From: Deltaproteobacteria bacterium ADurb.Bin026
Lineage (GTDB): Bacteria > Desulfobacterota > Syntrophorhabdia > Syntrophorhabdales > Syntrophorhabdaceae
DNA: 21,830 bases
NCBI GenBank assembly: GCA_002071245.1
Contig: MWEV01000177.1
Location: 1-21,830 of the forward strand
Reading direction: 5' to 3'
The translations under genes were made by a program, and so were the position numbers. The notes beneath the pieces were generated by a model. That model was not told where the DNA came from. It did no database searches and worked only from the letters and a program-made list of their open reading frames with translations. Below, one piece after another: positions 1 through 6,468 of this stretch. Within the stretch, counting starts at the first letter, position 1; every line of letters starts with the position of its first letter.

Positions 1-1
1 A

Positions 2-358
2 AAGGTTTTAAGGATTACCAGGGAGCCAATTTCTCTTGAATCTCCAGTAAATGATGATGAAGATACACATCTTTCGGATTTTATTGAGGATAAACAATCG
101 TACACACCCCAGGATAAAGCAATATGTTTTGATCTTTATGAAAATCTGAACAAGGTTCTCGCAACGCTTACCCCGAGAGAAGAAAAGGTTGTAAGGATGA
201 GGTTCGGGTTAGGAGAGAAATATGATCATACCCTAGAAGAGGTTGGTCAATATTTTGATGTAACAAGAGAACGTGTCAGACAGATCGAAGCAAAAGCCCT
301 GAAAAAATTGAAGCATCCGGTCAGATCAAAAAAACTGAAGTGTTTTGTAGAATCTTAA
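2..358 (+). CDS. rpoD: RNA polymerase sigma factor RpoD, C-terminal part (5' truncated by window)
   Basis: About 118 codons are open from base 2 to a TAA stop; the start lies upstream of the window. The translation contains sigma region 4: LTPREEKVVRMRFGLG, then a helix-turn-helix with LEEVGQYFDVTRERVRQIEAKALKKLKHP. These are the residues that contact the -35 element in the sigma-70 family. An acidic stretch (NDDEDTHLSDFIEDK) precedes it, as in primary sigma factors between regions 3.2 and 4. The ending differs slightly from the usual RxLRxFL tail (RSKKLKCFVES). It is probably the primary sigma factor, but a close group-2 paralog cannot be excluded without the N-terminus. The gene is AT-rich, which is useful as a reference for host base composition. 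Confidence 0.9.
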   Translation, partial: KVLRITREPISLESPVNDDEDTHLSDFIEDKQSYTPQDKAICFDLYENLNKVLATLTPREEKVVRMRFGLGEKYDHTLEEVGQYFDVTRERVRQIEAKALKKLKHPVRSKKLKCFVES

Positions 359-371
359 AAAAAACTAAACT

Positions 372-384
372 GTTATTCAATAAC
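372..384. promoter_or_regulatory. Imperfect palindrome GTTATTCAATAAC, possible regulator site
   Basis: This 13-base sequence is two-fold symmetric around a central C. It lies about 115 bases before the acyl-CoA dehydrogenase start. The 12-mer TTATTCAATAAC recurs exactly at 6360-6371 between the LysR gene and ubiD. A further similar half (CTATTCAATAATT) is at about 467-479. A role as a LysR-type site is inference only; AT-rich DNA makes chance matches fairly easy. Confidence 0.3.
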
Positions 385-427
385 CTAAGAATAAACATAA
401 CTGGCTATTCGATGCTCTAATTTTTGC

Positions 428-463
428 TTGACAAAGATTGTGATTTTCAAATATTGTATACAA
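428..463 (+). promoter_or_regulatory. Putative promoter with TTGTATACAA operator-like palindrome for the ACAD/ETF operon
   Basis: TTGACA at 428-433 is a perfect -35 hexamer; TATTGT at 452-457 gives an 18-base spacer. Overlapping that -10 is the perfect palindrome TTGTATACAA (454-463). Palindromes of this type are known operators for FadR/FCD-type GntR repressors, so the site could be repressor-bound. A near copy, TTGTATACAGAAT, lies before ubiD at 6435-6447. The exact transcription start cannot be fixed from sequence. Confidence 0.45.
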
Positions 464-499
464 AATCTATTCAATAATTTTCCTTTTAGGGGGTAACCT

Positions 500-1648
500 A
501 TGGATTTTAAATTGACAGAGGAACAAGAATTTTTCAGGAAAACGATAATAGATACTATTGATAAGATTGTTGTTCCAAAGTCTCAGGAAATTGATGAAAA
601 GGATGAATTCCCATGGGAAACGTGGAAGGAATTCACCTCTCTTGGTTACCTCGGGTTGCGTTATCCAGAAGAAATAGGCGGAATGAATGCAGACAAAATC
701 ATGAGTATGATTTTTTACGAGGAGATAGCAAGAGGCTCTGTTGGTTTTGCACAGAGCGTAATAATGAATATATTGATGGGTACATACTTTATATATAGGT
801 TTGGAAATGATGCTATTAAAGAGAGGTGTCTTTTACCTGCAATGAGGGGGGAAAAGATTGCAACCATGTGTTTCACTGAAGACCAATCGGGTTCAGACCT
901 TGGTGCCACAAGGACAACGGCGGTTAAAGATGGCGATGGATGGAGGATCAACGGAACAAAGATGTGGATAACAAATGGACCGATATGCAATTTTTGTACT
1001 GTCCTCGCAACTACGGATCCTTCAAAAGGTCTTAAGGGTCTTAATTTTTTTCTGGTAGAGAAAGGAACACCAGGGTTTTCGAGTGGCCAGATAATTCATA
1101 AGCTTGGTTGCAGGGGTACAGTGACAGGTGAATTGGTTTTTGATGATGTATGGGTACCTGATGAGAATTTCTTAGGCGACGAGCTTGGAAAGGGTGTATA
1201 TTATGTGGGTGATATTCTCGATGAAGTGAGGCTCATGACAGGCGCTATGGCTTTAGGCATTGCAAAGGGGGCATACAAAGAGGCACTTGAATTTTCCAAG
1301 AAAAGGATAGCATTTGGTCAACCTATAGGTAACTATCAGTTGATCAGAGAAAAGATCGCAGATATTGATACATCTATGAATGCTGCAAGACTTATGATAA
1401 ACTACGGAGCCTGGCTTTTGGAAAATGGTATGGATTGCAGAGTGACCGCTGCAGAGGCGAAAATGTATGCTACAGAGGTGTGTCTTAAGGTGGTTGATGA
1501 GTTGACGAGAATCTATGGTGCAAATGCATTTGCATATGAATATATACCCCAAAGATACTTCAGGGATGCACGCTTTCTTTTGTATGGAGGCGGAACACAC
1601 GAAGTATTGAAAGATTTTATTGGAAGAATGATCATCGGAAAGATATAA
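500..1648 (+). CDS. Acyl-CoA dehydrogenase family flavoprotein
   Basis: A 382-residue protein of normal length for the family, cytosolic, expected to oxidise an acyl-CoA thioester (alpha,beta-dehydrogenation) and pass electrons to the ETF encoded next. Visible motifs: CFTEDQSGSDLGATRTTA (about 124-141), WITNG (156-160) and RIAFGQPIGNYQ (269-280), all FAD or substrate-binding signatures. The start has a strong GGGGG ribosome binding site eight bases upstream. At the C-terminus the usual YEGT catalytic-Glu motif reads GGGT (G364), and the alternative Glu position used by isovaleryl- and long-chain enzymes aligns with V243, with Glu one residue earlier (E242). The substrate is therefore open; ring-derived or branched acyl-CoAs are possible. 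Next to etfBA and fixCX, so likely cotranscribed. Confidence 0.9.
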   Translation: MDFKLTEEQEFFRKTIIDTIDKIVVPKSQEIDEKDEFPWETWKEFTSLGYLGLRYPEEIGGMNADKIMSMIFYEEIARGSVGFAQSVIMNILMGTYFIYRFGNDAIKERCLLPAMRGEKIATMCFTEDQSGSDLGATRTTAVKDGDGWRINGTKMWITNGPICNFCTVLATTDPSKGLKGLNFFLVEKGTPGFSSGQIIHKLGCRGTVTGELVFDDVWVPDENFLGDELGKGVYYVGDILDEVRLMTGAMALGIAKGAYKEALEFSKKRIAFGQPIGNYQLIREKIADIDTSMNAARLMINYGAWLLENGMDCRVTAAEAKMYATEVCLKVVDELTRIYGANAFAYEYIPQRYFRDARFLLYGGGTHEVLKDFIGRMIIGKI

Positions 1649-1737
1649 TAAAAGGTTTTAAATTTTCCCGATATTTTGATTGTTCTAACGATAAGATTAA
1701 ATAATGTGAATTTTATTGAAAATAGGAGGCTATTGAA

Positions 1738-2532
1738 GTGAATATTTTGGTGTGTGTTAAACAGGTTGCTGACACGGAAGCGAGGATACTGCTTACAAGC
1801 GACAAAAAATCTATTGAAATCGAAAATAAATATAATATGAATTTTTTTGATGAATTTGCTGTTGAAGAAGCAATAAGGACTAAGGGTAAAGTCAAAGATT
1901 GCCAGATTTCTGTTTGTACCTATGGTTCAAATAAAGCTACAGAGGTGTTAAGAACTGCAATAGCTATGGGGGCGGACAAGGCTTATCTACTGGACAATAA
2001 TGGTTATGATATCGAAGACCCTATAATAACAGCTAAAATACTTGCAAGTTTTGCAAAGACAGAAGGGTTTGATTTGATATTTTGTGGGAGACAGGCGATT
2101 GATGATGAAAATGCGAACATTGGCGCTATGATGGCAGAATTTTTGAATATACCTCATGTAAGCGCTATTTTAAAGTTTGATGTTGTAGATGAAAAAAAGG
2201 CAAGAGTAGAGAGCGAAATCGAAGGTGGCAAGGAAATTCAGGAAGTTCAATTGCCTGCACTATTTACAACACAGAAAGGCATTAATGAACCAAGGGTTCC
2301 GCTGATAACAGGTGTGATGAAGGCGATGAAGGCTCAGATCAACATTATAGACCCCGCAACGCTAAAAGATTTATCAAAGGGCATGATAGATGAAAGTGCT
2401 TCAAAAATATCTGTATTAACTTATGAGACGCCTTCGGCTAGGCCTACCGTTAAAATTATCGATGGTGAAACTCCTGAACAAAAGGTAAAAGCACTTATCG
2501 ATATCTTGAAAGATGAAGCAAAAGCATTATAA
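1738..2532 (+). CDS. etfB: Electron transfer flavoprotein beta subunit (EtfB/FixA family)
   Basis: 264 residues, the usual size of the beta subunit. It begins with a typical strand (MNILVCVKQVADTEARI) and carries FDEFAVEEAIRTKG (37-50), CGRQAID (116-122) and the C-terminal LTGV-like segment INEPRVPLITGVMKAMKA. The start is GTG with AGGAGG at 1724-1729. It pairs with EtfA to accept electrons from acyl-CoA dehydrogenase. The nucleotide-binding loop reads DDENANIG (122-129). Clostridial bifurcating EtfB proteins usually have DGDTAQVG there, while mammalian-type ETF has a DDD-type loop, so this one looks closer to the non-bifurcating form. That reading is tentative. It is followed by etfA after 15 bases. 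Confidence 0.93.
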   Translation: MNILVCVKQVADTEARILLTSDKKSIEIENKYNMNFFDEFAVEEAIRTKGKVKDCQISVCTYGSNKATEVLRTAIAMGADKAYLLDNNGYDIEDPIITAKILASFAKTEGFDLIFCGRQAIDDENANIGAMMAEFLNIPHVSAILKFDVVDEKKARVESEIEGGKEIQEVQLPALFTTQKGINEPRVPLITGVMKAMKAQINIIDPATLKDLSKGMIDESASKISVLTYETPSARPTVKIIDGETPEQKVKALIDILKDEAKAL

Positions 2533-2547
2533 AGGGAGATACCAAAA

Positions 2548-3528
2548 ATGTCTAAAGAAATATTTGTATTTGTGGAATGTAAAGATGGAAGTATAAGAAA
2601 GGTATCATATGAGTTATTGTCAAAGGCTAAGGAAATATCACAAAAATCTTCATCGATTGTTTATGCAGTTATTATTGGCAGTAATCAGGACGTGTTAGCA
2701 AATCAATTGAAAGATTTTGCGGATAAGGTTTTAATCGTTGATAACGAAAAACTTTCGAAATACAGATGGGATACGTTTTTATCGGTCATGGAACAAATCA
2801 TTAAAAAATACAAGCCGTATGTTATGTTTGGTCCATCGACTACCACAGGAAAGGATATTTTTCCAAGATTGGCTGCAAGATTAAATGGTGCAATTATATC
2901 AGATGCAGTTGATGTTGTTTTTGATGAAAATACCCTTAAGATAAAAAAACCTCTTTTTGGCGGCAAGATTATTTCTTGGATGAAATGTAAAGATGACTCA
3001 ACCTTTTTTGTAACGTTTAGGCCGAATTCGTTTATTGTGGAAAACAGATCTCTAAATGGTGAGTTGATAAAAGAGAATATAGATGTTTCTGAGGATTCAA
3101 GGATTGTTTCAATAAGCACGGAGAAAAGAGAAACAAAAAAGGTAGATTTACAAGAGGCAGATTTTATTATTTGCGGTGGTCGTGGCATGAAAGGGCCAGA
3201 ACATTTCCAGGATCTTGAAGAGATAGCAGATATTATGGGGGGAAGAGTTGGAGCATCTCGTGCTGTTGTTGATAGTAAATGGAGAGATTATGACGATCAG
3301 GTCGGTAAAAGCGGCAAGACGGTGTCACCCAAATTATATGTTGGATGTGGGGTTTCAGGTGCCTTGCACCACACCATGGGAATGGATACCTCTAAAGTAA
3401 TCGTTGCAATCAATAAAGATCCTAATGCGCTTATATTTCAATACGCAGATTATGGTATTATTGATGATGTTTTTAATGTATTGCCAGCCTTAAAAGAAGA
3501 GCTTAAAAAAATAAAAAAAGAAATTTAG
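2548..3528 (+). CDS. etfA: Electron transfer flavoprotein alpha subunit (EtfA/FixB family)
   Basis: 326 residues. The N-terminal Rossmann-like half is followed by the conserved FAD domain (about 204-320): IICGGRGMKG, GGRVGASRAVVDSKW (231-245), QVGKSGKTVSPKLYVGCGVS (251-270), then HH and VIVAINKDPNALIFQYADYG (284-303). These are diagnostic for EtfA. R238 in GASR is the conserved arginine near the flavin. It forms a heterodimer with the preceding EtfB. A ribosome binding site AAAGGGAG precedes the ATG. The next gene starts 14 bases after the stop, so the operon continues into FixC/FixX. Confidence 0.95.
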   Translation: MSKEIFVFVECKDGSIRKVSYELLSKAKEISQKSSSIVYAVIIGSNQDVLANQLKDFADKVLIVDNEKLSKYRWDTFLSVMEQIIKKYKPYVMFGPSTTTGKDIFPRLAARLNGAIISDAVDVVFDENTLKIKKPLFGGKIISWMKCKDDSTFFVTFRPNSFIVENRSLNGELIKENIDVSEDSRIVSISTEKRETKKVDLQEADFIICGGRGMKGPEHFQDLEEIADIMGGRVGASRAVVDSKWRDYDDQVGKSGKTVSPKLYVGCGVSGALHHTMGMDTSKVIVAINKDPNALIFQYADYGIIDDVFNVLPALKEELKKIKKEI

Positions 3529-3542
3529 AAGACATATTTCGT

Positions 3543-4832
3543 ATGGAAAAAATCGATGCTGTTATTGTTGGCGGGGGTCTCTCGGGCTTAGCATGTGCAT
3601 ACAAGCTTGCAGAAGCTGGAATGCAGGTTATAGTGTTAGAACGTGGCGATTTTTCTGGAAGTAAAAATGTGACGGGCGGTAGGATTTATCTTGGACCTAT
3701 AATGTCCATTGTAGGCGATATGTTTAAAGATGCGCCTTTTGAGAGAAGGATCTCGAGGGAAAGATGGACATTGATGGGTGACGATAATTCCATAAGCATT
3801 GATTTTACAGGTGACAGGTATAAAAAGACAAATAACAGCTATACAGTTTTGAGGGCAACATTCGATAGATGGTTGGCCGATAGGTTGATTGAAAAAGGTG
3901 TTTTTGTAATACCAAAATATAGGGTTGATGACCTTTTGTGGGATGGCAATCAAGTAGTCGGTGTAAAGGCCGGCGATGAAGATATATTTGCAAACGTCGT
4001 TATCGCAGCAGATGGTGTATTGTCTTTTATGGCTGAAAAAGCTGGGCTTAAAGCAAGGATGAAACCCAAAAATTATGCATTAGGTATTAAAGAAATTATC
4101 GAATTATCTGAAGAAAAAATTAACGATAGATTTAATGTCGATATTAATGAAGGGTGTGCCCATTTATTTATTGGTGAAGTTACGAAAGGCATGTTTGGTG
4201 GCGGTTTTCTCTATACCAATAAAAAATCTGTTTCGCTTGGCATAGTTGTTGGTATAGGTGCACTTATGGAAATGACGCCCACCATTGAGGTGCATACTCT
4301 GATGAATGCCTTTAAAGGTAGATATGAAATTGAAAGATTGATTTATGGGGGTGAACTTGTTGAATATTCTGCCCATATAATACCCGAAACAGGGTACAGA
4401 AATATTTCCAAATTGTTTGGAAACGGGATAATTGTGACCGGAGATGCAGCAGGTTTTGCATTAAACATGGGTGTAACTGTCAGAGGGATGGAATTTGCAA
4501 TTGCGTCAGGCATCTTTGCAGCAGAGACAGTTATAAGTGCAAAAACCGCAAACGATTTTTCAGAAAAGACACTTTCTTTATATGAAAATAAATTAAAGGA
4601 TAGTTTTGTACTGAAAGATCTATCTACTTTTAGAAAATTACCTGATTTTCTTGAAAATAGGGCTTTATTTACATTATATCCAAAGCTGTTACCTGACATA
4701 TTAGAAAAGATTATGTTTATAGGTGAATCGCCAAAAGAAAAAATTGGCAAACAATTATGGGCAGAGGTAAAAGCTTCTGGGATATTATCGATGAAGACTT
4801 TAAAAGACATTATTTCAATAAAGGATATATAG
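3543..4832 (+). CDS. fixC: FAD-dependent oxidoreductase, FixC / ETF-quinone oxidoreductase-like
   Basis: 429 residues, the length of FixC proteins. The N-terminus is a dinucleotide-binding fold with GGGLSG (10-15) and a terminal acidic residue (VLERGDFSGSKNVTGG). A second FAD contact, GNGIIVTGDAAGFALNMGVT, lies in the C-terminal half, as in the geranylgeranyl reductase/FixC superfamily. FixC works with the small ferredoxin FixX as the counterpart of ETF:quinone oxidoreductase, taking electrons from ETF to the membrane quinone pool. Here it follows etfBA and precedes fixX, the classic fixABCX order, with an acyl-CoA dehydrogenase added in front. Whether the complex bifurcates electrons cannot be told from this gene. 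Confidence 0.9.
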   Translation: MEKIDAVIVGGGLSGLACAYKLAEAGMQVIVLERGDFSGSKNVTGGRIYLGPIMSIVGDMFKDAPFERRISRERWTLMGDDNSISIDFTGDRYKKTNNSYTVLRATFDRWLADRLIEKGVFVIPKYRVDDLLWDGNQVVGVKAGDEDIFANVVIAADGVLSFMAEKAGLKARMKPKNYALGIKEIIELSEEKINDRFNVDINEGCAHLFIGEVTKGMFGGGFLYTNKKSVSLGIVVGIGALMEMTPTIEVHTLMNAFKGRYEIERLIYGGELVEYSAHIIPETGYRNISKLFGNGIIVTGDAAGFALNMGVTVRGMEFAIASGIFAAETVISAKTANDFSEKTLSLYENKLKDSFVLKDLSTFRKLPDFLENRALFTLYPKLLPDILEKIMFIGESPKEKIGKQLWAEVKASGILSMKTLKDIISIKDI

Positions 4833-4843
4833 GTACAGTTGAT

Positions 4844-5122
4844 ATGATGGTTCATGAAAAAATAGCAAAAGATGCCTTTAAGCCAGACAGAGAAAGTCAT
4901 ATTAAGATTGATCATAATATATGTAAAGAGAAGTGTAAGATTAAATATTGTCTATTTGTGTGCCCGGGCCATCTTTATTCGTTCAATGAAGAGTTGAATG
5001 AGATATGTGTTGAATTTGCAGGGTGTCTTGAATGTGGAACCTGCAAAATTGCTTGTATAGAAGGGGCTATCGACTGGTCATATCCCAGAGGTGAATATGG
5101 AGTTCAATACAGATATGGCTAA
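4844..5122 (+). CDS. fixX: FixX-like ferredoxin
   Basis: 92 residues from ATG 4844 (ATG 4847 is equally possible). Upstream in-frame codons overlap the fixC gene and do not look like FixX, so the short start is preferred. Two cysteine clusters are visible: CKEKCKIKYCLFVCPGHLY and GCLECGTCKIAC, followed by the family ending WSYPRGEYGVQYRYG. FixX donates or accepts electrons between FixC and its partners through its iron-sulfur centre. The start is only 12 bases after the fixC stop and has a weak ribosome binding site, suggesting translational coupling. It appears to be the last gene of the operon. Confidence 0.9.
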   Translation: MMVHEKIAKDAFKPDRESHIKIDHNICKEKCKIKYCLFVCPGHLYSFNEELNEICVEFAGCLECGTCKIACIEGAIDWSYPRGEYGVQYRYG

Positions 5123-5145
5123 ATCGGAGGGTTGGGAAAAGCGAA

Positions 5146-5177
5146 GGATTCGAGGAGTCGAGGATTCAAGGGGTCGA
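5146..5177. repeat. Two tandem 16-bp direct repeats
   Basis: GGATTCGAGGAGTCGA (5146-5161) is followed directly by GGATTCAAGGGGTCGA (5162-5177), 14 of 16 bases identical. They lie in a purine-rich, non-coding tract right after fixX, which suggests a repetitive intergenic element rather than a coding remnant. Confidence 0.7.
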
Positions 5178-5189
5178 GTGGAGAAAGGC

Positions 5190-5249
5190 AGAAGGTTAGA
5201 GGGTTGGAGGGTTGGCTACACCTCTACACCTCTAACCTTCCAACCTTCT
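5190..5249. repeat. REP-like imperfect inverted repeat
   Basis: The arm at 5190-5209 (AGAAGGTTAGAGGGTTGGAG) pairs with 5230-5249 (CTCTAACCTTCCAACCTTCT) at 17 of 20 positions, with a 20-base loop. It is followed by no T-run, so it is more like an intergenic repetitive hairpin (REP type) than a classical terminator. It may still protect or end the fixX transcript. Confidence 0.6.
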
Positions 5250-5341
5250 ACACATCTACACTGCCAAACATCTTAAAATAAAGGATTTCCACTCACTCTA
5301 CTTTTTACATATTTTCCATATTCCAAAATCCTAAATGAATT

Positions 5342-5364
5342 TTCCCGCATACTTTTTGCGGGAA
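5342..5364. terminator. Hairpin between convergent genes, possible bidirectional terminator
   Basis: TTCCCGCA (5342-5349) and TGCGGGAA (5357-5364) form a perfect 8-bp stem with a 7-base loop. On the minus strand it lies about 90 bases after the LysR stop. Neither side has a long T-run (the minus side reads AATTCATTT), so termination strength is uncertain. Confidence 0.45.
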
Positions 5365-5453
5365 TCCATTTCTGTGTGCTTATATGTTTTTGGAGAAAAT
5401 CACCTGGAATTGATTTTAATTTGTATCGGCAAGGTTTTGCGCCGCAGTAAAAT

Positions 5454-6350
5454 TCAGTGGAACATCTTTTCGTCTTTCTTCAGCACAACATTTATAAAGG
5501 CGCGGGCGATCTTAGATAATCGTTTTTCGTCGAGGAAAACTATGTTGGTCTCCATCGAAAGGGTGATATCGGATATCTTTATCTCTTTCAAAATGCCCTG
5601 TGAGAGTTCCTTTTCTACAGCCGACCTAACGATGAAGGATGCCCCTTCTCCTCTAAGCAGGAGTTCTTTGATGAACTCCAGGTTGCTTGCCTCGAATAAT
5701 ATTATAGGGGAGAGATTTATTTTTTTTAACATCTCCATTACTATTTGCCGCGTTACCGACCCCTCCTCCCTCATGACAAGAGGTATGTTGGCCAGCTCTT
5801 TCGTTGTAATGGGGGATCGCCTGGCAAGCAAATGATCTGGTGAAGCCACAAGCAGGATCTCTTCATGTCCGAAGGCAATACTATTTAGAAATTTCGGATA
5901 ATCTGTGCTTGCAACTATGGCAAACTCGTTTTTCATATTAAAAAGGCTCTGCATCATCTCTGTGGAACTGCCCTCGCTAAGATGTATGCACACCTCAGGA
6001 TATAGCTCATGGAATGTGGATATATAGTTTGGCATCAGGTAGCGGGCGTAGGTCTTTGTTGTGCCTATGCGAAGCGTTCCCTTTCTTGTCTCCTTTATCT
6101 CGTTCAAGACTTTTTTTGCTTCATGCTCAAGAGTGAAGATCTTCTGTGCATAATCGAGGAGCACCTTGCCTGATTCAGTCAGATAGACCTTATTGCCTAT
6201 CCTGTTGAAAAGCTTGAGCTTGAGCATCTCTTCAAGTTGCCTTATCTGTGAAGAGACAGCAGGCTGTGAAATGTACAGTCTTTCAGCAGCCCGTGAAAAA
6301 TTTAATGTACAGGCTGATTCATAAAAAACTCGTAGGTGGTTGAGGTTCAT
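5454..6350 (-). CDS. LysR-type transcriptional regulator
   Basis: 298 residues, standard for the family. The N-terminal winged helix-turn-helix is clear: MNLNHLRVFYESACTLNFSR, then AAERLYISQPAVSSQIRQLE and a wing ending LFNRIGNKVYLTESG (about 50-64). A linker helix and a two-lobed periplasmic-binding-like effector domain (about 90-290) follow. It is transcribed divergently from ubiD, with 118 bases between the starts containing two palindromes, one a good T-N11-A box. This arrangement is typical of a LysR activator controlling its neighbour in response to a pathway substrate or intermediate, here probably an aromatic compound. The ligand cannot be read from sequence. Confidence 0.93.
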   Translation of the reverse strand: MNLNHLRVFYESACTLNFSRAAERLYISQPAVSSQIRQLEEMLKLKLFNRIGNKVYLTESGKVLLDYAQKIFTLEHEAKKVLNEIKETRKGTLRIGTTKTYARYLMPNYISTFHELYPEVCIHLSEGSSTEMMQSLFNMKNEFAIVASTDYPKFLNSIAFGHEEILLVASPDHLLARRSPITTKELANIPLVMREEGSVTRQIVMEMLKKINLSPIILFEASNLEFIKELLLRGEGASFIVRSAVEKELSQGILKEIKISDITLSMETNIVFLDEKRLSKIARAFINVVLKKDEKMFH

Positions 6351-6366
6351 TTCAATAAATTATTCA

Positions 6367-6401
6367 ATAACTTTTAGTTATAGTCAACATAATTATTATG
6401 T
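6367..6401. promoter_or_regulatory. Two palindromes in the lysR-ubiD intergenic region (LysR box candidates)
   Basis: ATAACTTTTAGTTAT (6367-6381) is a perfect inverted repeat with the T-N11-A pattern of LysR-type boxes. ACATAATTATTATGT (6387-6401) is a second perfect palindrome. Their centres are 20 bases apart, about two helical turns, which would place two dimers on the same face. A -35-like TTGACA (6404-6409) follows directly, as expected for an activator site overlapping or abutting the promoter. Confidence 0.55.
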
Positions 6402-6403
6402 AT

Positions 6404-6443
6404 TTGACAATTATCGGTTCATCTGAGAATCTTGTTGTATACA
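6404..6443 (+). promoter_or_regulatory. Putative ubiD operon promoter and TTGTATACA motif
   Basis: TTGACA at 6404-6409 is a perfect -35 hexamer. GAGAAT at 6425-6430 is a poor -10 with a short 15-base spacer, which fits an activator-dependent promoter. Just downstream, TTGTATACAGAAT (6435-6447) matches the motif in the acyl-CoA dehydrogenase promoter at 12 of 13 bases, suggesting a shared regulator. Confidence 0.4.
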
Positions 6444-6468
6444 GAATATCAAACAGGGAGGGTTATCT

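Larger units (their letters stand above)
5123..5453. other. Convergent intergenic region with repeats and hairpins
   Basis: This stretch between fixX (+) and the LysR gene (-) holds no convincing gene. The left part is purine-rich on the + strand and the following part pyrimidine-rich, giving a long imperfect foldback. It contains two 16-base direct repeats (5146-5177), an inverted repeat (5190-5249) and a perfect 8-bp hairpin (5342-5364). Open frames here are low-complexity and not protein-like. It also sits at the visible change from AT-rich to more GC-rich DNA. Confidence 0.7.
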
